From: Hyphomicrobiales bacterium
GTDB taxonomy: Bacteria > Pseudomonadota > Alphaproteobacteria > Rhizobiales > HXMU1428-3
Assembly (NCBI GenBank): GCA_021775385.1
Contig: JAJFHW010000006.1
Location: 1-5,041, forward strand
DNA length: 5,041 nucleotides
Direction of reading: 5' to 3'
The position numbers and the translations under genes were made by a program. Of the stretch, positions 1 through 5,041 are shown in pieces (position 1 is the stretch's first letter; each line of letters begins with the position of its first letter). Under the pieces are notes generated by a model. That model saw only the letters and a program-made list of their open reading frames with translations, was not told where the DNA came from and made no database searches.

Positions 1-692
1 GCCCTATCCAAGCGGTTATGCTAACAAACGGCGATGTCGACCATGTCACCGGTCTCTTATGCTTAAGAGAAGGACACCCATTTAATCTTTACGCATCAAA
101 CCGCGTACTTGGCACCATAAACGCCAACACAATTTTCAATGTTTTAAATCCTGAAAAAGTAAATCGGATTGAAACACAGCTGAACACCCCCTTCGAAGTT
201 ATGACACCAAACGGTTCAACAGGCATTGAAATCACACCTTTTAATGTCCCGGGCAAAGTCGCGCTCTATTTAGAAGAGAAAAAGGCAGACGGAACTTTTG
301 GTACCCAAGAAGGTGATACCATCGGCCTCTATGTCAAAGAACTCAGCTCAGGCAAAGGCTTTTATTACATCCCAGGCTGCGCAGAAGTCGACCAACCACT
401 AAGAGAGCGTATCAGCGGAGCAGAGATGATCTTTTTTGATGGCACACTCTTCACCAATAATGAGATGCTAGACCAAGGCCTACTCCCGAAGACAGGTGAG
501 CGCATGGGGCATATGAATATGTCAGGTGATGATGGCACCCTGAAGATTTTTGAAGATATGAATATTGATCGGAAAATTTATATCCACATCAACAATTCAA
601 ACCCGGTTCTTAGAGATAATTCAGATGAGAGAAAAACCGTTGAAAGCAATGGTTGGGAAGTCTCTTATGATGGAATGGAAGTAACATTATGA
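1..692 (+). CDS. pqqB: PqqB, PQQ biosynthesis hydroxylase (5' end outside window)
   Basis: PqqB is a metallo-beta-lactamase-fold protein. It is known as an iron-dependent hydroxylase that acts on the tyrosine ring of the crosslinked Glu-Tyr intermediate cut from PqqA. The visible part is 229 codons, read in frame from base 3. The ATG at base 18 is not the start: codons before it read PIQAV and join directly to MLTNGDVDH, the family's metal-binding stretch, where Asn/Asp partly replace the classical HxHxDH histidines. Further family blocks are GDTIGLYV, YIPGC, FFDGTLFTNNEM, the RMGHMNMSG segment, and HINNSNP near the C-terminus. Full PqqB proteins are about 300 residues, so roughly 75 N-terminal residues lie to the left. 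The TGA stop overlaps the pqqC start as ATGA, which implies one operon and coupled translation. Identification is very secure; the missing start is simply window truncation. Confidence 0.97.
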   Translation, partial: PIQAVMLTNGDVDHVTGLLCLREGHPFNLYASNRVLGTINANTIFNVLNPEKVNRIETQLNTPFEVMTPNGSTGIEITPFNVPGKVALYLEEKKADGTFGTQEGDTIGLYVKELSSGKGFYYIPGCAEVDQPLRERISGAEMIFFDGTLFTNNEMLDQGLLPKTGERMGHMNMSGDDGTLKIFEDMNIDRKIYIHINNSNPVLRDNSDERKTVESNGWEVSYDGMEVTL

Positions 693-1438
693 GCAAGCAA
701 CCAGAAATTCTATCCAAAGATGAATTAGAAGCCGCATTGAGAAAAATAGGCGCTGAGCGCTATCACAGCCTGCACCCTTTTCATAAACTCCTACATGGTG
801 GTGAGTTAAATAAATTCCAGGTTCAAGCCTGGGCTTTAAATAGATATTGTTACCAAGCTGCTATTCCTCGCAAAGACGCAGCCTTTATGGCCAGATGCAC
901 AGAACGAGATTTACGCCGTGAATGGATCCACCGCATACAAGATCATGATGGTGATGGCATCGAAGAAGAAGGCGGCATTGAGCGCTGGTTAGCACTCACT
1001 ACAGGTCTTGGTATAAACCCAGAAATAGTAGTCTCAACGGAAAAAGCATTACCTGCAACAAGGTTCGCAGTAGAAGCTTATGTTGATTACGTTCAAAAAG
1101 GAACAATGGTGAGAGCTGTAGCTTCCTCTTTAACGGAATTATTCGCTCCTAAAATTCATGAAGAACGCATTTCTGGCATGCTTGAGAATTATGATTTCAT
1201 TGATGAAAGTGTAATGAAATATTTCAGAAGGCGCCTAAAACAAGCGCCAAGAGATGCTAATTTTGCCCTTAAATATGTTTTAGAACATGCAACAACAGCC
1301 GCTTTGCAAAAAGACGCGCTTGATGCACTAACATTTAAATGCAACGTATTATGGTCACAACTGGACGCTCTTTATCTGGCCTATTATTCTCCAGCACTCA
1401 TTCCACCCGGAGCCTTTCAGGCCACAGATACAGAATAA
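689..1438 (+). CDS. pqqC: PqqC, pyrroloquinoline-quinone synthase
   Basis: PqqC is the cofactor-free oxidase that catalyses the last step of PQQ formation, ring closure and eight-electron oxidation of AHQQ using O2. It is a cytoplasmic, all-helical protein. The 249-residue length matches the family. Aligning by eye to Klebsiella pneumoniae PqqC, the reported active-site residues all appear present: H26, R52, Y55, Q56, R82, H86 (in the RIQDHDG block), Y131, E150, H157, R160 (SSLTELFAPKIHEER), Y178, R182 and K217. The start ATG overlaps the pqqB stop by four bases and has a GGAAG ribosome site at 677-681, seven bases upstream. The gene ends in TAA with no fused PqqD domain, unlike the PqqCD fusion of Methylobacterium. 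pqqD follows in the same reading frame after 60 bases containing further in-frame stops. It looks intact and functional. Confidence 0.98.
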   Translation: MSKQPEILSKDELEAALRKIGAERYHSLHPFHKLLHGGELNKFQVQAWALNRYCYQAAIPRKDAAFMARCTERDLRREWIHRIQDHDGDGIEEEGGIERWLALTTGLGINPEIVVSTEKALPATRFAVEAYVDYVQKGTMVRAVASSLTELFAPKIHEERISGMLENYDFIDESVMKYFRRRLKQAPRDANFALKYVLEHATTAALQKDALDALTFKCNVLWSQLDALYLAYYSPALIPPGAFQATDTE

Positions 1439-1498
1439 AGCTGAATGATATTAAGCTAATTTAGATTAAAGAGAACTAAGACAAAGCGATAATTTAAA

Positions 1499-1789
1499 AT
1501 GACAAAAACACGCTTGATCGTAGAAACAGATACAACCCCCGCCTTGCCGCGCTTCGTTAAGTTGCGCCATGATAAAGGCAGGGATCGTTGGATCATGTTA
1601 GCTCCAGAGCGTATTTTAACGCCGGATCCAATTGCTGTTGAAGTTCTCAATCTTTGTGACGGAGAAAAATCAGTCGGTGAGATTTCCAATCACATGGCTG
1701 AAATTTACAACGCACCAATAGACGTAATCGAAAAAGACATTAAGGCTATGTTGCAAGACCTAGCTGATAAAGGATTTTTAATATCATGA
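1499..1789 (+). CDS. pqqD: PqqD, PqqA peptide chaperone
   Basis: PqqD is a small cytoplasmic RiPP-recognition-element protein. It binds the precursor peptide PqqA and presents it to the radical SAM enzyme PqqE. The 96 residues match stand-alone PqqD. Recognisable blocks are PRFVKLRHDKGRDRWIMLAP (about residues 17-36), ILTPDPIAVEVLNLCDGEKS (about 39-58), and a C-terminal helix ending in LADKGFL. The ATG at 1499 is the first possible ATG, because TAA at 1490-1492 closes the frame just upstream. No good Shine-Dalgarno sequence sits in front of it; the nearest purine-rich stretch (AAGAGAA, around 1469-1475) is too distant, so initiation may be weak or depend on upstream translation. The TGA stop overlaps the pqqE start as ATGA, fitting a stoichiometric PqqD-PqqE pair. 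Confidence 0.95.
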   Translation: MTKTRLIVETDTTPALPRFVKLRHDKGRDRWIMLAPERILTPDPIAVEVLNLCDGEKSVGEISNHMAEIYNAPIDVIEKDIKAMLQDLADKGFLIS

Positions 1790-2922
1790 TTGAAGCAGGC
1801 GATAATAATAGTGCTGACCTTTGTGCCGTAGCTCCAATGGGGCTCTTGGCTGAACTCACTCATCGCTGTCCGCTTCAATGTCCCTATTGTTCGAACCCAA
1901 TGGAACTCGAGCGTTCAAGTGGTGAACTCTCAACTGAAGACTGGGCCCGTGTCTTTAAAGAAGCCGGTGAACTTGGCATTCTTCAAACCCATCTCTCTGG
2001 TGGCGAACCAACAGTTCGTAAAGATCTCGAAGAAATCCTCAAAGCGGCAGTTGACGCGGGTATCTACACAAATCTCATCACAGCCGGTGTGCTTCTATCA
2101 CGTGAAAGGTTAGAAGGTCTTGTTGATATTGGGTTAGATCATGTGCAGCTTTCAGTCCAACATGTCGACGCTAAATTAGCTGATAAAATAGCTGGTTTCA
2201 AAGGTGGTTATTCAAAAAAAGTAGAACTCGCCAAATGGGTAAAAGAACTTGGCCTCCCGTTAACCGTCAATTCCCCCATGCATCGTCATAATGTTGAATA
2301 TCTAGAAGAGATCATTGAGTTCGCAGTCAAACTAGGCGCAGAGCGATTAGAAGTTGCCCATATACAATATTATGGTTGGGCCTTTGAAAATCGCCACACT
2401 CTTATCCCTACAAAAGAACAAGTTTACCGAAATGCTGACACAGTCGATGAAGCCCGCGAGCGCTTAAAAGGCATTATGTCTATCGATTTTGTTGTCCCTG
2501 ATTATTATGCTGTACGTCCTAAACCTTGCATGGGCGGCTGGGGCAGTTCATTTATGACCATTTCTCCAACTGGAAAAGTACTACCTTGTCACGCAGCAGC
2601 CTCTATAAAGGGTTTAGAATTTGAAAATGTAAAAGATCGCCACTTACGAGACATTTGGTTGCACTCAAGTTCATTTAATAAATATCGTGGCACTGATTAT
2701 CTACCAGATCCATGCAAATCTTGTGAATTCAGAGAAATAGACTTCGGCGGCTGCCGTTGCCAGGCCTTCATGTTTACAGGAGATGCGAAAAACACAGATC
2801 CAGCCTGCTCAAAGTCATCTTTCCATAAAGATCTTCTAGAAATTGCAGAAAGAGAATCTAAATTAGAACCAAAAGAGTTCCTCTACCGCAAATTCACCAA
2901 ACAACCTCAACCAACTAAGTAA
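1786..2922 (+). CDS. pqqE: PqqE, radical SAM/SPASM PqqA Glu-Tyr crosslinking enzyme
   Basis: PqqE uses S-adenosylmethionine and iron-sulphur clusters to form the carbon-carbon bond between Glu and Tyr of PqqA, the first committed step of PQQ synthesis, acting with PqqD. The N-terminal CxxxCxxC motif that binds the radical SAM cluster is C28, C32 and C35 (THRCPLQCPYC), followed by SGGEP at 71-75. The C-terminal SPASM domain holds C248, C268, C310, C313, D319, C323, C325 and C341. As I recall the M. extorquens enzyme, these positions, including the unusual aspartate ligand of an auxiliary cluster, have the same residue numbers there. The 378-residue length is normal. Start: ATG overlapping the pqqD stop by four bases, with AGGAT at 1771-1775 about ten bases upstream. 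It is the last gene of the operon here; the next gene, alr, is on the opposite strand. Confidence 0.98.
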   Translation: MIEAGDNNSADLCAVAPMGLLAELTHRCPLQCPYCSNPMELERSSGELSTEDWARVFKEAGELGILQTHLSGGEPTVRKDLEEILKAAVDAGIYTNLITAGVLLSRERLEGLVDIGLDHVQLSVQHVDAKLADKIAGFKGGYSKKVELAKWVKELGLPLTVNSPMHRHNVEYLEEIIEFAVKLGAERLEVAHIQYYGWAFENRHTLIPTKEQVYRNADTVDEARERLKGIMSIDFVVPDYYAVRPKPCMGGWGSSFMTISPTGKVLPCHAAASIKGLEFENVKDRHLRDIWLHSSSFNKYRGTDYLPDPCKSCEFREIDFGGCRCQAFMFTGDAKNTDPACSKSSFHKDLLEIAERESKLEPKEFLYRKFTKQPQPTK

Positions 2923-2956
2923 ACACGGCAAACAACAATTTTTACAAACTTTTTAC

Positions 2957-4063
2957 TTATGAGAAATACTCGCGCCGGTAGCGGCGCCCAAGAGACGTGA
3001 GAATCTCATATCCAATCGTCTCAGCATTGTCAGCAATCTGGTCAATCAAGATTGTCTCGCCCATCATCTCAACAAGAGAGCCAACTTGTACGGCCTCAGT
3101 AGACAAATCAGTTACATCAATCATTATCAAATCCATTGTAATTCGACCAACAATTGGAACCCGGCGACCATCAATTGCCACAGTTCCCTGACCTCCAGCA
3201 GCTCGGAGATAACCATCCGCATAACCAACACCAACAGTTGCAATACGGCTCAGACGTGGTGCCGTCCAACGTCCACCATAGCTAACGCTCTCTCCCATCT
3301 CTATTTCTGAGATTTGTAAAATAGGAGTTTCAACGGTTACAACAGGAGAGCAAGGGTTTGCACGACCTGAAAATGGATTGCCGCCATAAAGGCCAATACC
3401 AACACGGCAAACATCGAATTGATAATCGGCTTCAAGTAAAGTTCCCGCTGAATTAGCAAGAGATAACGGCACATGAGAAAGCCAAGAAGGCCTTTGGGCC
3501 ATGAGGTCTTTAAATAATCCCAGTTGTTTTTTATTTTTAATATTCTCAACTTCATCGCCGCAAGCCAAATGAGACATAATCAAATGAATGTCTAAGCCTT
3601 CAAGCAAAAGATCATCTTCCATCAAACGCAAAAACTCATCCGGTTGAAAGCCAAGTCTGTTCATCCCAGTATCAACCTGTAGAGCCAGATCAGAATACCC
3701 ACTTGCCTGAGAAAAAGCCCGCCACCTCTCAAGAGAAGAAAATGAATGAACAACAGGAATGAGACCATATTCACGAAATAGCTCCTCCTCATTGGGAAGA
3801 GCGCCATGAAAAACATAAATTTTAGCTTCAGGTGCAAAAGCTCTCAACTCTCGTCCCTCAAACCCATGCGCAACAAAATACGTTTTACATCCAACTTTGG
3901 ATAAGGTCTGAGCAATAGGCTCAACACCAAGTCCATAAGCATCAGCTTTCACAACAGCAGCCACCTCCGAAGAGGAAAAAGAACCACTCTTGGTTGCATC
4001 AACAAACATCTGATAATTTTCAGCAATCCGTTCAAGGCTTATTCTTAAATTGGTGGCACTCAT
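2957..4063 (-). CDS. alr: Alanine racemase (PLP-dependent)
   Basis: Alr interconverts L- and D-alanine in the cytoplasm, supplying D-alanine for peptidoglycan; some bacteria also have a catabolic copy (dadX). The 368 residues are full length. The PLP-binding lysine is K39 in VVKADAYGLG. Further family blocks are DTGMNRLG (R136), MSHLACGDE, SLANSAG, CRVGIGLYGGNP (R220, expected to contact the PLP ring nitrogen), VSYGGRW with the second catalytic base Y262, GYADGY, GRITMD (M310, D311) and TIGYEILTSLGRRY (Y352). Start: ATG at 4063-4061 with AAGAGAG five bases upstream. It is convergent with pqqE and divergent from the gene at 4540, so it is probably transcribed alone. Nothing in the sequence separates a biosynthetic from a catabolic role; no dadA neighbour is visible. 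Confidence 0.97.
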   Translation of the reverse strand: MSATNLRISLERIAENYQMFVDATKSGSFSSSEVAAVVKADAYGLGVEPIAQTLSKVGCKTYFVAHGFEGRELRAFAPEAKIYVFHGALPNEEELFREYGLIPVVHSFSSLERWRAFSQASGYSDLALQVDTGMNRLGFQPDEFLRLMEDDLLLEGLDIHLIMSHLACGDEVENIKNKKQLGLFKDLMAQRPSWLSHVPLSLANSAGTLLEADYQFDVCRVGIGLYGGNPFSGRANPCSPVVTVETPILQISEIEMGESVSYGGRWTAPRLSRIATVGVGYADGYLRAAGGQGTVAIDGRRVPIVGRITMDLIMIDVTDLSTEAVQVGSLVEMMGETILIDQIADNAETIGYEILTSLGRRYRREYFS

Positions 4064-4068
4064 AAAAA

Positions 4069-4075
4069 CTCTCTT
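4069..4075 (-). promoter_or_regulatory. Ribosome binding site of alr
   Basis: On the minus strand AAGAGAG lies five bases (all T) before the alr ATG. This purine-rich match at normal spacing supports the chosen start. The site also lies inside a possible 15-codon leader ORF whose stop codon overlaps the alr start. Confidence 0.7.
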
Positions 4076-4164
4076 ACAGTCAAATGTTTAAAAATGACCG
4101 CGGCCATCTTAGTGATAAATATCTAAACCAAAAATCAAAACTAGATAGATCGGTCAAAACATAA

Positions 4165-4182
4165 AAATTTTTGCAAAAATTT
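4165..4182. repeat. 18-bp perfect palindrome upstream of alr
   Basis: AAATTTTTGCAAAAATTT is its own reverse complement, centred between 4173 and 4174, about 110 bases upstream of the alr start. It could be an operator for a dimeric regulator or an intrinsically bent A-tract/T-tract element. Its low complexity in an AT-rich region means chance is also possible. Confidence 0.6.
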
Positions 4183-4342
4183 CTCAATAACCCAAATATT
4201 AATCAACTAAGTTACAGAAATTTCATACATTTTTTTCAATAATATCCACAGAGCCCCTTCAGCAAAACAGAAAACTATGATAGGGTTAAGTTAGTGCAGT
4301 TAAAAAGGCTGGTATTAATAAACGTGATTGGATGGTATTTCA

Positions 4343-4373
4343 TTCAATACTGATGGCCTTCATCAGTATTGAA
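4343..4373. repeat. Perfect 13-bp inverted repeat with 5-base loop
   Basis: The left arm TTCAATACTGATG (4343-4355) and right arm CATCAGTATTGAA (4361-4373) are exact reverse complements around the loop GCCTT. As RNA this forms a 13-bp hairpin on either strand. It is not a standard intrinsic terminator: rightward it is followed by AAAAATTGAGGG and leftward by ATGAAATACC, neither a U tract. It sits about 165 bases upstream of the secreted-protein gene. Candidate roles, all inferred, are an operator for a dimeric regulator, an RNA hairpin in a leader or small RNA, or a dispersed palindromic repeat. Confidence 0.85.
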
Positions 4374-4528
4374 AAATTGAGGGAACTTAAAAAGCTAAAT
4401 GCAGGATCAAGAAATAATAGTTCAGAATACTTGTTTCTAAAACGCAGCTTTTCAAAATTCAAAACAATCATAGTTATTAGTTTGTTTTTTCTACACGAGC
4501 AAATTGGTTTTAACAATTAAGATATCTC

Positions 4529-4536
4529 GGGAGGTG
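4529..4536 (+). promoter_or_regulatory. Strong ribosome binding site of the secreted-protein gene
   Basis: GGGAGGTG lies just before the ATG at 4540; its core GGAGG (4530-4534) leaves a five-base spacer. It is the best Shine-Dalgarno match in the window. It fixes the start of the downstream open frame and argues that the frame is a real, expressed gene. Confidence 0.85.
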
Positions 4537-4539
4537 TCC

Positions 4540-5041
4540 ATGTTAATACGGTTTCTCAGTATTGCTACAATGAGCGTCACGCTGTTGACCTTTCAGGCCA
4601 TCAACTCGACAGAGACAAAAAGCTCGCTTCCCGAAAATTCCATCCAAGCCGAAGAAGAAAGCATCTTCTCAGGAAATACCACTTTCAGCGCACTCTATCA
4701 AAAAAAAGAAGAAACAAACGCTGATAAATATTCAAAAATTCTCAATGCAAAATATATTTCACAGCATAAAAACCAACCAACAATCATACTCGCCTCAGTT
4801 GGTCCAATTTCTTTAAAGCTGCCGAAAGTCGAACTTAAAGTTCGCCCCTCATATCTACCACCCATAGATTTCATCTCGAATGAAGAAGAAGAAAAAATAA
4901 ACAATTCTGAACTTCAATTAACCGCAAACCTCACTACAAATACTAAAATTGAAACTATTAAACCGCTTAAAGTTATTATTAAAACTGAAAGTCTTAGAAA
5001 AAAGAAATTCGCTAAATATAACAAATCAAAAAAAGTACATT
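4540..5041 (+). CDS. Unrecognised, probably exported lysine-rich protein (3' end outside window)
   Basis: The frame is open for 167 codons to the window edge and starts at an ATG with an excellent ribosome site. Residues 1-20 look like a signal peptide: one arginine (R4), a hydrophobic stretch through about F18, and a possible cleavage after A20 (TFQA), although the -3 residue is not ideal. The mature part is polar and rich in Lys, Glu, Ser, Thr and Asn, with no cysteine. It contains an acidic EEEE run at about 115-118, a proline-containing stretch (VRPSYLPPIDF, about 101-111), and a basic end (RKKKFAKYNKSKK). No family motif is visible, so no function is assigned. It could be the variable N-terminal part of a longer envelope protein whose conserved domain, for example a cell-wall hydrolase, lies to the right; that is speculation. 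It is divergent from alr across 476 bases. Confidence 0.75.
   Translation, partial: MLIRFLSIATMSVTLLTFQAINSTETKSSLPENSIQAEEESIFSGNTTFSALYQKKEETNADKYSKILNAKYISQHKNQPTIILASVGPISLKLPKVELKVRPSYLPPIDFISNEEEEKINNSELQLTANLTTNTKIETIKPLKVIIKTESLRKKKFAKYNKSKKVH

Larger units (their letters stand above)
4064..4539. other. Divergent AT-rich intergenic region between alr and the secreted-protein gene
   Basis: These 476 bases must contain the promoters of alr (leftward) and of the gene at 4540 (rightward). I see no convincing tRNA, rRNA or known riboswitch. They include an 18-bp palindrome at 4165-4182, a perfect inverted repeat at 4343-4373, a GC-rich imperfect palindrome around CCGCGG at 4094-4107, and many A and T tracts. 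TATGAT at 4276-4281 resembles a -10 box for the rightward gene, but no good -35 box stands at the right distance, so no promoter is called. A 62-codon frame at 4332-4520 has no ribosome site, contains the inverted repeat, and resembles nothing I know; I do not call it a gene. A decayed gene or an unrecognised small RNA cannot be excluded. Confidence 0.6.

Noticed and set aside
1456..1689. Minus-strand open frame over the start of pqqD
   Set aside because: It is antisense to a clearly recognised pqqD and has no family features.
2972..2987. Perfect GC-rich inverted repeat GCGCCG-gtag-CGGCGC at the 3' end of alr, resembling a terminator stem
   Set aside because: It lies inside the coding sequence, where it arises from the arginine codons of RRYRRE, and no T run follows it on either strand.
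3337..3555. Minus-strand frame within alr in another phase, and similar plus-strand frames at 2997-3310
   Set aside because: These are shadows of the intact, motif-complete alr gene.
4242..4250. ATATCCACA, one base off the DnaA box TTATCCACA
   Set aside because: It is a single near match with no cluster of further boxes and no origin-associated genes, so it does not indicate a replication origin.
4462..4496. AAAACAA ... TTGTTTT followed by T residues, a possible weak terminator
   Set aside because: The stem is almost all A-T with a long loop, so it would be unstable, and there is no supported gene for it to terminate.
4332..4520. 62-codon open frame upstream of the secreted-protein gene
   Set aside because: No ribosome site precedes its ATG, its first codons coincide with the perfect inverted repeat, and the product resembles no known family; AT-rich intergenic DNA readily gives such frames by chance.
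4698..4904. Minus-strand open frame over the secreted-protein gene
   Set aside because: The plus-strand frame has a strong ribosome site and a signal-peptide-like start; this antisense frame has neither.

Overview
The window carries the 3' part of a pyrroloquinoline quinone (PQQ) biosynthesis operon, pqqB-pqqC-pqqD-pqqE. It then holds a convergent alanine racemase gene (alr), a 476-base AT-rich intergenic region, and the start of an unrecognised gene for a probably secreted protein that runs off the right edge. The set points to a Gram-negative bacterium, most likely a fairly AT-rich alphaproteobacterium. PqqD and PqqE look alphaproteobacterial, and the cluster-binding residues of PqqE fall at the same residue numbers I recall for Methylorubrum (Methylobacterium) extorquens PqqE. 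The taxonomic call is inference from protein style, not from a search.

Layout: bases 1-692 are the C-terminal part of pqqB, which overlaps pqqC (689-1438) by four bases. A 60-base gap follows, then pqqD (1499-1789), which overlaps pqqE (1786-2922) by four bases. alr lies on the minus strand (2957-4063), tail to tail with pqqE across 34 bases. The region 4064-4539 separates alr from the divergent gene starting at 4540. It contains an 18-bp perfect palindrome, a perfect 13-bp inverted repeat with a 5-base loop, and a possible 15-codon leader ORF coupled to alr.

How the genes work together: PqqE, a radical SAM enzyme, joins Glu and Tyr in the PqqA precursor peptide while PqqD holds the peptide. 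After proteolysis, PqqB hydroxylates the crosslinked product, and PqqC carries out the final ring closure and oxidation to PQQ, the cofactor of periplasmic quinoprotein dehydrogenases. pqqA and the rest of pqqB should lie just left of the window; no pqqF/G-type protease is visible. alr makes D-alanine for peptidoglycan and has no evident link to PQQ. No wholly new system is visible; the least explained parts are the intergenic dyads and the secreted lysine-rich protein at the right edge.
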